DNA from: an uncultured Elusimicrobia bacterium
GTDB taxonomy: Bacteria; Elusimicrobiota; Elusimicrobia; UBA1565; UBA9628
Direction: 5' to 3'
Assembly: GCA_903830945.1 (NCBI GenBank)
Contig: CAIKVT010000027.1
Coordinates: 1 to 64,000, forward strand
Length of the DNA: 64,000 nucleotides
Made by a program: the position numbers and the translations under genes. Within the stretch, counting starts at the first letter, position 1. Every line of letters starts with the position of its first letter. The notes below the pieces were generated by a model. The model was not told the origin of the DNA and searched no databases. It saw only the letters and a list, made by a program, of their open reading frames with translations. Shown here piece after piece: positions 17,381-27,643 of this stretch.

Positions 17381-18272
17381 CGCCGCGCGCAAGCCTCTGC
17401 CTCCTTGGCTGAAAGTCTCGGTCCCCTCGGGAGAGAAGGTCTCGCGCATCCGCCGGACCTGCGCCGAACGCGGCCTTCATACGGTGTGCGCCAGCGCCCG
17501 CTGCCCCAACCTCGGAGAATGCTGGGGCGCGGGCACCGCGACCTTCATGATCCTGGGCGGCCAGTGCACGCGCGGCTGCCGGTTCTGCTCCGTGCCCTCG
17601 GCGGCCCGCCCCCCAGCTCCTGCGCCGGCGGAACCGGGACTCCTGGCACAGACCGTCGCGGAACTGGGACTGCGCTACGTGGTGCTGACCACGGTCTGCC
17701 GCGACGACCTGCCGGATCAGGGCGCAGGACACATCGCGGCCTGCATCGCAGCGGTCAAGGACCTAGCCCCGGAGATCCGGGTCGAGATCCTTCTACAGGA
17801 CTTCGCAGCCGAGCCGGCCCCTCTGCGCACGGTGCTGGCCGCAAGCCCCGACGTCATCGGCCACAATCTGGAGACCGTGGAGCGCCTCACGCCCGCGGTG
17901 CGCGACGGCCGCTGCGGCTATCGCCTCAGCCTGCAGGCCCTGGCCGCCTTGCGGGCCCTGGCGCCTAAGACTCCTCTCAAATCCTCGCTCATGCTGGGCC
18001 TGGGCGAGACCGACGACGAGGTCCTGGCCGCCCTGCGCGACCTGCGCAGCGCCGGAGTGGAGCTTGTCACCATCGGGCAGTACCTCAGGCCCACGGCTGC
18101 AAGCCGGCATGTGCCGGTCGTCCGCTACGTGACGCCAGAAGAATTCGCGGCTTGGGCCGGGCGCGCCAAGGACATGGGATTTACGCACGCCGCCTGCGGC
18201 CCGTTCGTGCGCAGTTCCTATCACGCGGCCGAAGCCTTTACAGCCGGCCTGCTCGGCGTTAGAATACATTAG
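17373..18272 (+). CDS. lipA: Lipoyl synthase
   Basis: [13 protein letters not shown] and radical-SAM [10 protein letters not shown] motifs; [27 protein letters not shown]. Confidence 0.93.
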   Translation: MNDAARKPLPPWLKVSVPSGEKVSRIRRTCAERGLHTVCASARCPNLGECWGAGTATFMILGGQCTRGCRFCSVPSAARPPAPAPAEPGLLAQTVAELGLRYVVLTTVCRDDLPDQGAGHIAACIAAVKDLAPEIRVEILLQDFAAEPAPLRTVLAASPDVIGHNLETVERLTPAVRDGRCGYRLSLQALAALRALAPKTPLKSSLMLGLGETDDEVLAALRDLRSAGVELVTIGQYLRPTAASRHVPVVRYVTPEEFAAWAGRAKDMGFTHAACGPFVRSSYHAAEAFTAGLLGVRIH

Positions 18273-18280
18273 GAGACCCT

Positions 18281-19687
18281 ATGGCCATGGAAACCGAGGT
18301 ACTCGTCATCGGCGCCGGACCGGGCGGTTATGTCGCCGCACTGAAGCTCGGCAAGCTCGGCAAGAAGACTTTACTCGTGGAGAAGGACCGGCTGGGCGGA
18401 GTCTGCCTCAACAGCGGCTGCATCCCGTCCAAAGCCATGATCCACATCGCCAGCCAAGTGCACAAGCTGCGCAAGGCCAAGGCCCAGGGCCTGGAGGCTC
18501 CGGACCTGCGCCTGACCTGGTCCAAGGTGGTGGACTGGAAAGACCTCATGGTCCAAGGCTTGAACCGGGGCATCGCCACCTTGGAGAAGGGCAACAACGT
18601 CGTGGTGATGTCTGGTGCGGTCAAGCTCACGGCCGCGCATGAGGCGGAGGTGACGACGCCGACCGGCAAGAACACGGTCTCTTTCCAGCAGGCGATCGTC
18701 GTGACAGGCTCGCATCCCATCTCGATTGCCGGCTTCGGCTTCGACGGGGCCAATGTCCTGAGTTCGACAGACGCTTTGGCCTTGCGCGAGGTCCCGGGAC
18801 GGCTCCTGGTCATCGGCGGGGGCATCATCGGCCTGGAACTGGGCACCGTCTTCGCCAAGCTGGGCGCGCAGGTGACGGTGGTGGAGTTCCTGCCCCAGGT
18901 GCTGACCGGGGTGGAGGCAGACCTGGCCGCGCCGGTGACTCGGAACCTGCAGAGACTGGGGGTCACGGTCTGGACGAGTTCCAAGGCCAAGAGTTTCAAG
19001 GCCGCGACGGGCGGGCTGGAGGTCTCGGTCGAGACGCCGGAAGGCAACAAGCTCATGGAGACGGATAAGATTCTGGTCTGCGTGGGGCGGGCGATCAACA
19101 CCAGGGACTTGGGACTGGAGGCCTTGGGCATCGTCTGCGACCCGAAGGGCCATATCGTGGTCAACCAGAATTACCAGACCAAGCAGCCGCACATCTACGC
19201 GGTGGGAGATGTCATCGGCCCGCCTTACCTGGCGCACAAAGCTTCTCGCGAGGGAGTGCTGGCGGCCCTGCATATCGCAGGCCAGCCGGTGGAGCCGCGC
19301 GGCGCCATCCCGGCGGCCATCTTCACGGATCCCGAGATCGCGGCAGTGGGCGAGACCGAGAGCGAGGCGCGGGCCCGCGGGGCCGAGGTGATCACAGGGC
19401 GCTTCCCGTTCTCGGCGCTGGGCAAGGCTCAGGCGATGCGCGAGACCGAAGGTTTCGTAAGAATCGTAGCGGATAAGTCATCGCACAAGGTTCTGGGCGG
19501 GGCGATCGTGGGGCCGGAAGCCGCAGACCTTATCGGCGAGCTGTGCTTGGCGGTCAAGGTCGGAGCGACGCTGGAGGACCTGGGCTCGACCGTGCATCCT
19601 CATCCGACCTTGAGCGAGGCGATCTCGGAAGCCGCCGAAGCCTGTCTGGGCCAAGCCTTACACATCCTAACACCGAGCCAGGTGTAG
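18281..19687 (+). CDS. lpdA: Dihydrolipoyl dehydrogenase
   Basis: GGVCLNSGCIPSKAMIH redox motif; RLLVIGGGIIGLELG; AVGDVIGPPYLAHKASREG; HPHPTLSEAI. Confidence 0.93.
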   Translation: MAMETEVLVIGAGPGGYVAALKLGKLGKKTLLVEKDRLGGVCLNSGCIPSKAMIHIASQVHKLRKAKAQGLEAPDLRLTWSKVVDWKDLMVQGLNRGIATLEKGNNVVVMSGAVKLTAAHEAEVTTPTGKNTVSFQQAIVVTGSHPISIAGFGFDGANVLSSTDALALREVPGRLLVIGGGIIGLELGTVFAKLGAQVTVVEFLPQVLTGVEADLAAPVTRNLQRLGVTVWTSSKAKSFKAATGGLEVSVETPEGNKLMETDKILVCVGRAINTRDLGLEALGIVCDPKGHIVVNQNYQTKQPHIYAVGDVIGPPYLAHKASREGVLAALHIAGQPVEPRGAIPAAIFTDPEIAAVGETESEARARGAEVITGRFPFSALGKAQAMRETEGFVRIVADKSSHKVLGGAIVGPEAADLIGELCLAVKVGATLEDLGSTVHPHPTLSEAISEAAEACLGQALHILTPSQV

Positions 19688-19688
19688 G

Positions 19689-20282
19689 ATGCTGGTCCGA
19701 CACCTCGGGCTGAAGACGTATTCCGAGGTGATGGCTCTGCAGTTCACGTTGCTGCGGCGCCGGGCCTTGGGAGAGGCGCCGGACACGCTCCTGCTGGCTC
19801 AGCATCCTTCGATCTACACTCGGGGAGTGGACAGCCGGCAGAAACCCGGCCATAAGCTGCCGTATCCCCTACGCACAGTGGACCGAGAGGGAGGACTTTT
19901 CTATCACGGTCCGGGGCAGCTGGCAGGCTATCCGGTCTTCGATCTGGGCGAGCGTGGCCTGACTCTGAGAGGCTATCAAAGATCCCTGGAGGGCGTGCTC
20001 ATGGAAGCCCTGCTGCCCTTGGGGGTGAAGGCTGTGCGCCGCAAGGGGTCGGTAGGGCTATGGGTGCAGGGACGCAAGCTGGTGTTCATAGGCGTGGCCG
20101 CCCAGAAACGGATCAGTTGCCATGGCTTCGCGCTCAACATCAACTGCGATCTGACGCCGTTCCACCACATCACGCCGCGCTCCGGGCCGAAGTGGACCTC
20201 GCTGGCCGAGCTGCTGGGCAAGCCGCAGGATGAGACCGCCGTGGCCAAAGCCGTGGCCGAGGCCTTCTTGCGGTATTTTTAG
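19689..20282 (+). CDS. lipB: Octanoyltransferase
   Basis: LLLAQHPSIYTRGV; GGLFYHGPGQLAGYPVFDL; GVGLWVQG-like segment; SCHGFALNINCDL. Confidence 0.92.
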   Translation: MLVRHLGLKTYSEVMALQFTLLRRRALGEAPDTLLLAQHPSIYTRGVDSRQKPGHKLPYPLRTVDREGGLFYHGPGQLAGYPVFDLGERGLTLRGYQRSLEGVLMEALLPLGVKAVRRKGSVGLWVQGRKLVFIGVAAQKRISCHGFALNINCDLTPFHHITPRSGPKWTSLAELLGKPQDETAVAKAVAEAFLRYF

Positions 20283-20289
20283 GGGCTTC

Positions 20290-20880
20290 CTACCTTTCAT
20301 CCGCAGCCTTGGGCCGGCGAGCGCGTGAGCGGATGGCGCGCCGCTTGACCTTGGCTGGCGGGGTAAAGCCGACGACTGGCCTGAACTCGGGGGCTGGCTG
20401 AGGCGACGGGAGCTGGGGAACGGTCTCTATGAGGGCGGCGATATCCTGGTCGTGGGCGTCGAGGCGGTGCTCATGCTCGGTGACCAGGGCCGCGAGACCG
20501 CGGTCTTCGGCGATGAGCTCACGCAGGCGGTCGAAGACGCGCATGATGGCGATATTGACTTGTATGGCGCGCTCGCTGTTGAGGACGAAGGAGAGCATGG
20601 CCACCCCCAGGCTGGTGAAGACGTAGGGACGTTTTCGCAGGCCCATCCTAATGTCAGAATTGGAAATCCCAATTTGGGATTTCCAATTTGTCAGCTCTTG
20701 TGGCGTCAACTGGAGCATAAAGTCTTTCGGGAAACGCGTCGGATGGCGTTTGACCGCCCGGTTAATGATCCTAGTCTCTACGCCGTATAGCGCGGCCAGG
20801 TCCCGGTCCAGCATGACCGGCTTGCCCCGGATGTGGTAGATGCGGCGTTCGATGAAGCCGGTGGCGACGAGTTCGTTCAT
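20290..20880 (-). CDS. ORF6N domain-containing protein
   Basis: IRGKPVMLDRDLAALYGVETRIINRAVKRHPTRFPKDFMLQLT...VFTSLGVAMLSFVLNSERAIQVNIAIMRVFDRLRE. Confidence 0.88.
   Translation of the reverse strand: MNELVATGFIERRIYHIRGKPVMLDRDLAALYGVETRIINRAVKRHPTRFPKDFMLQLTPQELTNWKSQIGISNSDIRMGLRKRPYVFTSLGVAMLSFVLNSERAIQVNIAIMRVFDRLRELIAEDRGLAALVTEHEHRLDAHDQDIAALIETVPQLPSPQPAPEFRPVVGFTPPAKVKRRAIRSRARRPKAADER
20656..20686. repeat. Perfect 14-bp inverted repeat AATTGGAAATCCCA-ATT-TGGGATTTCCAATT inside the ORF6N gene
   Basis: Read directly from the sequence. Confidence 0.85.
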
Positions 20881-21182
20881 GGTGGGCACCCCCCACAATA
20901 CATACGACGTGGAGGCGAAAAAGTTCCTTGCGCGGCCTGGTTCTCGTTGACCTCACGTGAGGATAGCAGCATCGTGGGGAGATCAACGGCCTGCTCTGGC
21001 AGATGGATGCCGAGATCCCGTTCACCAGCTTCATCGATTGGAACCAGCGACTCAGATCGCGGCGCGGCTGATCAGCCCAGATCTCGCGCCGCACCCAGGC
21101 ATTTCAAAAACCACCCCCACACATGATATTATAGCCACACGCACCCCCCACCACCCGAAGGGGGGGAATAAGGAGACCACCC

Positions 21183-22361
21183 ATGCAAAAGCCCACTTTA
21201 AAACCCAAGTGCCCCAATTTCTCTTCCGGCCCCTGCGCCAAGCGCCCCGGCTGGACCGTCGACGCACTCAAGAACGCACTCGTCGGCAGGTCGCACCGGT
21301 CCAAGGAAGGCAAGGCCCGCCTCAATGAGGTCTCGGAAAGGATGAAGCGCGTCCTCAGACTGCCCGCCGACTACCGCATCGGCGTAGTCGCCGGCTCCGA
21401 CACCGGCGCCGTCGAACTCGCCCTGTGGACACTCCTCGGTCCCAAGCCCGTCGACATCTTCGGCTGGGAGTCCTTCGGCAAAGGCTGGATCACCGACGTC
21501 GTCAAATACCTCAAGCTCCCCAACGTCCGTGAATTCAAAGCCGACTACGGCAAGATCCCGGACCTCAGCAAGGCCGACCCGAAGCACGACATCATCTTCA
21601 CATCCAACGGAACCACCTCCGGCGTCAAGGTCCCCAACCTCGACTGGATCGCCGCGGACCGCGAAGGCCTCAGCATCTGCGACGCCACCTCCGGCATCTT
21701 CGCCATGGAGCTCGACTTCACCAAACTCGACGTCGTCACCTTCTCCTGGCAGAAGGTCCTCGGCGGCGAAGCCGCCCACGGCGTCATCATCCTCTCGCCC
21801 CGGGCCGTCAAGCGCATGGAGGAAAACGACGCCAAGGTCGCCTGGCCCCTGCCCAAGATCTTCCGCCTGGTCGCCGAAGGCAAGCTTAAGCCCGGCGAGC
21901 TCGAATACAACACGGTCAACACCCCATCGATGCTATGCGTGGAGGACGCCATCGACGCCCTCAAATGGGCCGAAGCCATCGGCGGCTGCAAAGCCCTGGT
22001 CGCCCGCTCCAACGCCAACCTCACCACCCTGGAGCGATGGGTCGAAAAGGCCGGCTGGATCGCCTTTTTGGCCGAGACCAAGGCCATCCGCTCCAACACC
22101 TCCGTCTGCTTCAAGATCACCGCGGACTGGTTCACCAAGCTCCCCGACGAGGAGAAAGCCAAGGCCGCCAAGAAGATCACTTCCATGCTGGACAAGGAAG
22201 GCGTCGCCCACGACATCAATTCTTATGGGAAGGCCCCCGCGGGCATCCGCATCTGGTGCGGCGCCACCGTGGAAGCCTCCGACGTCGAAGCCCTCACCCA
22301 CTGGCTGGATTGGGCTTATGAAGCAGTCTCGACGGAATACACCAAGGAGATAGCGAAATGA
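21183..22361 (+). CDS. serC: Phosphoserine aminotransferase
   Basis: [52 protein letters not shown]. Confidence 0.9.
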   Translation: MQKPTLKPKCPNFSSGPCAKRPGWTVDALKNALVGRSHRSKEGKARLNEVSERMKRVLRLPADYRIGVVAGSDTGAVELALWTLLGPKPVDIFGWESFGKGWITDVVKYLKLPNVREFKADYGKIPDLSKADPKHDIIFTSNGTTSGVKVPNLDWIAADREGLSICDATSGIFAMELDFTKLDVVTFSWQKVLGGEAAHGVIILSPRAVKRMEENDAKVAWPLPKIFRLVAEGKLKPGELEYNTVNTPSMLCVEDAIDALKWAEAIGGCKALVARSNANLTTLERWVEKAGWIAFLAETKAIRSNTSVCFKITADWFTKLPDEEKAKAAKKITSMLDKEGVAHDINSYGKAPAGIRIWCGATVEASDVEALTHWLDWAYEAVSTEYTKEIAK

Positions 22362-23308
22362 TGAAAGTCCTGATCGCCGACAAAGCCGACTCAATCTGCG
22401 AGAAGATCCTAAAGGAAAAAGGCCTTGAGCCCGTCAACAAACCCGGCATGAAGCCGGAAGAGCTCAAAGCCTGCATCGGCGACTATGAAGCCATCATCGT
22501 ACGCTCGGCCACCACACTCACCGCCGACCTCGTCAATGCCGCGGCCAAGCTCAAGGCCGTGGCCCGCGCCGGCAGCGGCGTCGACAATATCGACGTGCCG
22601 GCCTGCACCGCCAAGCGCGTGGTCGTCATGAACACGCCCTTCGGCAACACCGTCTCCACCGCGGAGCACGCCGTGGCCATGATGATGGCCCTGGCCCGCC
22701 ACATCCCCCAGGCCAACGCCTCCACCCACGCCGGCAAGTGGGAAAAGAAGAAGTTTGAAGGCGTCGAGCTTACGGGCAAGACCCTCGGCGTCATCGGCTG
22801 CGGCAACATCGGCGCCGTGGTCGCCGACCGGGCTTTGGGCCTCAAGATGAAAGTGCTGGCCTTCGACCCAGCCCTGACCCCGGAACGAGCCAAACAGCTC
22901 GGAGTCCAGACGGCCAGCCTCGACGAGCTTTACGCGAAGTCAGACTTCATCACCTACCACGTGGTCATGCTGCCCGCCACCAAGGGCATGCTCAACAAGG
23001 CGGCCATCGCCAAGATGAAGAAAGGAGTGCGCATCATCAACTGCGCGCGCGGCGGCGTCATGATCGAGGCCGACATCAAGGAGGCCCTGCAGAGCGGCCA
23101 GATCGCGGGACTGGCCTGCGACGTCTACGTCAAGGAGCCGGCCACCGAGCACATCTTCTTCGGCATGGAGAACGTGGTCGCCACGCCGCACATCGCGGCC
23201 TCCACCAAGGACGCCCAGGTCACCGTGGCGCGGCAGGCCGCCGAGCAGATCGCCGACTACCTGCTCGCGGGTAAGAAGACCAACGCCGTCAACGGCAAAG
23301 ACCTATAA
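22358..23308 (+). CDS. serA: D-3-phosphoglycerate dehydrogenase-type 2-hydroxyacid dehydrogenase
   Basis: [50 protein letters not shown]; no C-terminal ACT domain; overlaps serC. Confidence 0.85.
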   Translation: MMKVLIADKADSICEKILKEKGLEPVNKPGMKPEELKACIGDYEAIIVRSATTLTADLVNAAAKLKAVARAGSGVDNIDVPACTAKRVVVMNTPFGNTVSTAEHAVAMMMALARHIPQANASTHAGKWEKKKFEGVELTGKTLGVIGCGNIGAVVADRALGLKMKVLAFDPALTPERAKQLGVQTASLDELYAKSDFITYHVVMLPATKGMLNKAAIAKMKKGVRIINCARGGVMIEADIKEALQSGQIAGLACDVYVKEPATEHIFFGMENVVATPHIAASTKDAQVTVARQAAEQIADYLLAGKKTNAVNGKDL

Positions 23309-23310
23309 CG

Positions 23311-24645
23311 ATGTCCATGTTCTTCGCCGACATCGGGCTGCAGGTGCCGACCGTGCTTCTGCCCGCGCCAGCGGTGAACCTCAAGAAATGGGCGGTGGTG
23401 GCCTGCGACCAGTACACATCAGAGCCCGCGTATTGGAAGCGGGTTCGAAAATTCGCGGGCTCAGCCCCCTCCACGCTCAGCATCATACTGCCCGAGATAT
23501 GCCTGGAGTCTCCGCGTATGGCGAAGATGATCGCAAACATCAACAGGATCATGCGCCGATACGTGGACGAAGGGGTCTTGCAAGAGCAGCGGCCGGGGCT
23601 CGTGCTCATAGACAGAAAGACTGTGCATGCCAAGTCCCGCAAAGGAATGGTCGCGGCACTGGACCTGGAGAAGTACGACTTCAGAAAGGGCTCGCAGACC
23701 CTCATCCGCGCCACGGAAGGGACGATCCTCGAACGCATCCCGCCCCGCGTGAAGATCCGCAAGAACGCCTCGCTGGAGCTTCCTCATATCATGGTCCTTA
23801 TCGACGATCCGGACAAGACTGTGATCGAGCCTCTCTTCAAGAAGCGGCCGTCCAAGCTCTATGATACTGCCCTCATGCAAGGCTCGGGGCATGTCGCGGG
23901 CTATCTCATAGACGACGCGGCGGCGATCGACCGCGTGCACAAAAATCTCGCCAGGCTCGCGGACCGCGGCCGATTCGCGAAGAAGTACGGCGCCCGGGGC
24001 AAGGGCGTCCTGCTCTATGCCATGGGCGACGGAAATCACAGCCTCGCGACGGCCAAAACCATCTGGGAGACATTAAAGTCCCGGGCCAAGGACAAGAAAG
24101 CCGTCATGCACCATCCGGCGCGCTTCGCGCTCGTGGAGCTCGTCAACGTCCATGACGACGGGCTCAAGTTCGAGCCGATCCACCGCGTGGTCTTCAACAC
24201 GGATGCGGCCGCGATGCTCAAAGCGATGGAATCCTTCTTCGCGCGGCGTTTCTCCGTGCGCACCATGAAAGACCGCAAGAGCGCCCTCCAAACGGCCCGA
24301 AACTGCAAAGGTCCATGCCACTGCATCCCGTTCTCGACCAGCAAGACTTTCGGCGTCATCAGCATATGCCAACCGAAGCTGACCCTGGAAGTCGCCACCC
24401 TCCAGTCCTTCCTAGACAGATACCTGGCGTCGGAGAAGCGAGCCAAGATAGACTACATCCACGGCGACGAAGTCGTCGAGTCGCTCTCGGCCAAGCCCGG
24501 CGCCATCGGCTTCTATCTGCCGCCGATGGACAAGAGCGACCTCTTCAAGACCGTCATCCACGACGGCGCTCTGCCGCGCAAGACATTCTCGATGGGAGAG
24601 GCCAGCGAAAAAAGGTTCTACCTGGAGTGCCGGAAGATCGCCTAG
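23311..24645 (+). CDS. DUF1015 family protein
   Basis: WAVVACDQYTSEPAYW; LYAMGDGNHSLATAKTIWE; immediately downstream of serA. Confidence 0.8.
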   Translation: MSMFFADIGLQVPTVLLPAPAVNLKKWAVVACDQYTSEPAYWKRVRKFAGSAPSTLSIILPEICLESPRMAKMIANINRIMRRYVDEGVLQEQRPGLVLIDRKTVHAKSRKGMVAALDLEKYDFRKGSQTLIRATEGTILERIPPRVKIRKNASLELPHIMVLIDDPDKTVIEPLFKKRPSKLYDTALMQGSGHVAGYLIDDAAAIDRVHKNLARLADRGRFAKKYGARGKGVLLYAMGDGNHSLATAKTIWETLKSRAKDKKAVMHHPARFALVELVNVHDDGLKFEPIHRVVFNTDAAAMLKAMESFFARRFSVRTMKDRKSALQTARNCKGPCHCIPFSTSKTFGVISICQPKLTLEVATLQSFLDRYLASEKRAKIDYIHGDEVVESLSAKPGAIGFYLPPMDKSDLFKTVIHDGALPRKTFSMGEASEKRFYLECRKIA

Positions 24646-24651
24646 CACCAC

Positions 24652-26394
24652 ATGAAATCCCTCAAGCGCCTTCTCCCCTATCTCGAAGAACACCGAGTCA
24701 GGTTCCTGCAGGCCTGCCTGGTCATGGTGGGCGTGGCGGCCTTGAACGGCGCCACGGTCTGGGTCCTCAAGCCCGGCATCAATTCCATCTTCGAGCACAA
24801 AGACCCCCGGCTCCTCGTGGCCGTGGTGCTGGCCATCCCCGCCATCTTTTTCCTCAAGCTCATCCTCGTCTACACTCAGACCTATCTCATCAACTACATC
24901 GGCCAACGCATCGCCCAGCGCCTGCGCGAGCAGCTCTTCGCGCACCTGCACACCCTGTCCTTGGACTTCTTCTGGAAGTCCAAGAGCGGCGAACTCCTCT
25001 CGCGTCTGACCAACGACCTCAACAACCTCCAGCAAGGTCTCCAGTTCGTGCCCCTGTTCCTGGTACGCGACATGCTCACCGTCGTCATCCTGCTCGCAGT
25101 CATGTTCTTCATCAACTGGCAGTTCGCCCTCATCGCCATACTCGCCATCCCCATGGCCGGCGGAGTCCTCGCCGTGCTGGGCAAGAAACTACGCTCTTCC
25201 AGCCGCAAAGGCCAGGAAGTCATGGGTGAGATCTACCACCGTTTCCAGGAGAGCCTCCAGGGCATGCTCGTGGTCAAAGCCTTCAACTACGAGGCCGAAG
25301 CCACGGCCAAATTCAAGGTCGAGAGCGACGCATTCTTCGGCCAGATGATGCGCTACTTCCGGGCCACGGCCCTCTCCGGACCGCTCATGGAATTTTTGGG
25401 CAGCCTCATCATGGCCGCCATCGTGTACAAAGCCGGCACCGAGATATTCCAGGCCCGCATGACGCCCGGCGACTTCTTCACCTTCCTGGGCGCATTCTTC
25501 ATGGCCTACGCGCCCATCAAGAACCTGTCCCAAACCAACTCACAAGTTCAGCTCGCCCTGGCCGGCGCGGATCGCATCTTCGACATCCTCGATGAGAAAC
25601 CCAGCGTCAAGGAACGCCCGGACGCCCTGCGGTTCTCCGGCCTGCGTGATAGCGTGGTGTTCGAGGACGTCTCATTCCGCTATCCCAGCCGCGAGAACTG
25701 GGCCCTGCGCCATATCAGCCTCACGATCAAGGCCGGCGAAGTCGTGGCCTTGGCCGGGCCCAGCGGCTCGGGCAAGACAACCTTGGTGCATCTGCTCCTG
25801 CGGCTCTTCGACCCGGTGGAGGGCCGCATCCTAGTGGACGGCAGGGACCTGCGCGACTACTCCGCCAATGCCCTGCGCTCCCATCTGGGCCTGGTGACGC
25901 AGGACACCATACTCTTCAACGACACGCTAGGGGCCAACGTGGGCGTGGGCCGGCCCGGAGCGTCGGCGGACGACGTCCGAGGCGCCCTCCAGGTGGCCGA
26001 CGCCGCCGAGTTCGTCTCCCATCTTCCCAACGGGCTAGACACGCCCCTGGGCGACCGCGGCCTACGCCTTTCCGGAGGGCAGCGCCAGCGCATCGCCATC
26101 GCGCGGGCCGTTCTCAAGAACCCGTCCTTGCTCCTGCTCGACGAAGCCACCTCGAACCTCGACACCGGCAGCGAGCGCAGCGTGCAGGAAGCCCTGGAGC
26201 GCCTCTACCCCGGCCGCACCGTACTCATCATCGCCCACCGCCTGACCACTCTGCAGAACGCCCACCGCATCGTGGTCCTGCACCACGGCGAGGTCGCCGA
26301 AGCCGGCCCCCATGCCGATCTACTGACCAAGGGCGGCATCTATGCCACCCTCTACCGGTATCAGCAGCTCGAGCCCATCGACGGCAGCACATGA
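24652..26394 (+). CDS. ABC transporter, ATP-binding/permease (MsbA-like)
   Basis: TM domain then GPSGSGKTTLVHLLLRLFDP Walker A, LSGGQRQRIAIARA signature, LLLLDEATSNLD Walker B. Confidence 0.92.
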   Translation: MKSLKRLLPYLEEHRVRFLQACLVMVGVAALNGATVWVLKPGINSIFEHKDPRLLVAVVLAIPAIFFLKLILVYTQTYLINYIGQRIAQRLREQLFAHLHTLSLDFFWKSKSGELLSRLTNDLNNLQQGLQFVPLFLVRDMLTVVILLAVMFFINWQFALIAILAIPMAGGVLAVLGKKLRSSSRKGQEVMGEIYHRFQESLQGMLVVKAFNYEAEATAKFKVESDAFFGQMMRYFRATALSGPLMEFLGSLIMAAIVYKAGTEIFQARMTPGDFFTFLGAFFMAYAPIKNLSQTNSQVQLALAGADRIFDILDEKPSVKERPDALRFSGLRDSVVFEDVSFRYPSRENWALRHISLTIKAGEVVALAGPSGSGKTTLVHLLLRLFDPVEGRILVDGRDLRDYSANALRSHLGLVTQDTILFNDTLGANVGVGRPGASADDVRGALQVADAAEFVSHLPNGLDTPLGDRGLRLSGGQRQRIAIARAVLKNPSLLLLDEATSNLDTGSERSVQEALERLYPGRTVLIIAHRLTTLQNAHRIVVLHHGEVAEAGPHADLLTKGGIYATLYRYQQLEPIDGST

Positions 26395-26422
26395 CCGTCG
26401 ACGCATTCCCTGAGAATGGTCA

Positions 26423-27643
26423 GTGCCAGCGCACGACCGTGCGCTGGTGAAGCAGATCCTCAAGGGCATAGAGAAGAAAGGCCGCACGGCCGTGGCCTGG
26501 CTGTTCGGCTCCATTTTCCCGCCCCGGCGCACCACGGCGGAAGACCTGCGCCGCGCCCTGGAAAGGGGGGATATCAAGAAGATCCTCCTGGTGCGGCCCT
26601 ACCAAGGTCTGGGCGACCTCTTGTGCGCCACTCCCGTCATAACGAACCTCAAATCCGCCTTCCCCAACGTCTCAATCCACTTCCTTGCCAACACCTTCAA
26701 CCAAGCGGCGCTGCAGGGCAATCCCGGGCTCGACAGGATCTGGGCCTGGAACGAGCGCACGGTCTCGCATACGACAGCATGGCTGCGGATGCGAGACGAC
26801 CTGCGCCGGGAGAGGTTCGATCTGGCCCTTATCCTTTCCGGCAACGCCTTATCCTTGACCTCCATCCTTTTGGCCAAGTTTTCCGAAGCACGCTTCGTGA
26901 CGGGCTATGACACGCGCGCCTATGGCCGTGATTGGAGCCGCTGGCTCTACAGCTGCGAGCTCCCCTACCGAAGTCCGGTCAAGGAAATCGATAAGTTCCT
27001 CGGATTGCTGGAAGGCATCGGCCTGTCCTGCCCGAACCGCGAGCCCGTGTACCGAGTGATCCCTGAGAACGCCCGGCTCATCGACGAGCGCCTGGCCACG
27101 CTCTTTCCGGGCAGCCCCCGCCCGGTCATCGGGGTGTTCATCGGGGGCAAGACCGACCGGCCGGAGCGCATCTGGCCGCCCGCCTGCTACGCGGAGACTG
27201 CCCGCCGGATACTGGCGCGCCAGCCCTGCGAGCTCATCATCATCGCACCGCCCAAGGCCAAGCGCCACGTTGGCCAAAGGCCAACGCATCGCAGGGAATC
27301 GACCTTCTGGCTCGACGAGGACATCCATCTCTCCGAATTCAAGAAGGCCTTCGGCGCCGATGTGTCCGTGTTCCAAGAGGCGGATTTGGGCCGCGTGGCG
27401 GCTCTGCTGGCGCGGCTTAGGCTTTTTATCTGCCCGGATGGGGGGATGATGCATGTAGCCGCCGGGCTCAAGGTCCCGACGCTCACACTGTTCTTCGGGA
27501 CCGACCCCGAAATCTGGAACCCGCCTGTACCCACGGCCCATTTCCTGCGCAGCCCCGGAGCCGGCCCCAGGAGTCTGGAGCCCTCCGCCGTGGTCGAAGC
27601 CGCGATCCGCATACTCGATGAGACCCCGAAAGCGACGACCTGA
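26423..27643 (+). CDS. Glycosyltransferase family 9 (heptosyltransferase-like)
   Basis: ILLVRPYQGLGDLLCATPVITNLKSAFPNVSIHFLA; LFICPDGGMMHVAAGLKVPTLTLFFGTDPEIWNP. Confidence 0.82.
   Translation: MPAHDRALVKQILKGIEKKGRTAVAWLFGSIFPPRRTTAEDLRRALERGDIKKILLVRPYQGLGDLLCATPVITNLKSAFPNVSIHFLANTFNQAALQGNPGLDRIWAWNERTVSHTTAWLRMRDDLRRERFDLALILSGNALSLTSILLAKFSEARFVTGYDTRAYGRDWSRWLYSCELPYRSPVKEIDKFLGLLEGIGLSCPNREPVYRVIPENARLIDERLATLFPGSPRPVIGVFIGGKTDRPERIWPPACYAETARRILARQPCELIIIAPPKAKRHVGQRPTHRRESTFWLDEDIHLSEFKKAFGADVSVFQEADLGRVAALLARLRLFICPDGGMMHVAAGLKVPTLTLFFGTDPEIWNPPVPTAHFLRSPGAGPRSLEPSAVVEAAIRILDETPKATT
27268..27286. repeat. Perfect inverted repeat CGTTGGCC-AAA-GGCCAACG inside the GT9 gene
   Basis: Read directly from the sequence. 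Confidence 0.8.

Noticed and set aside
21198-21779. 193-aa - strand ORF
   Set aside because: Antisense to serC; Gly/Glu/Asp/Val-rich translation typical of shadow ORFs.
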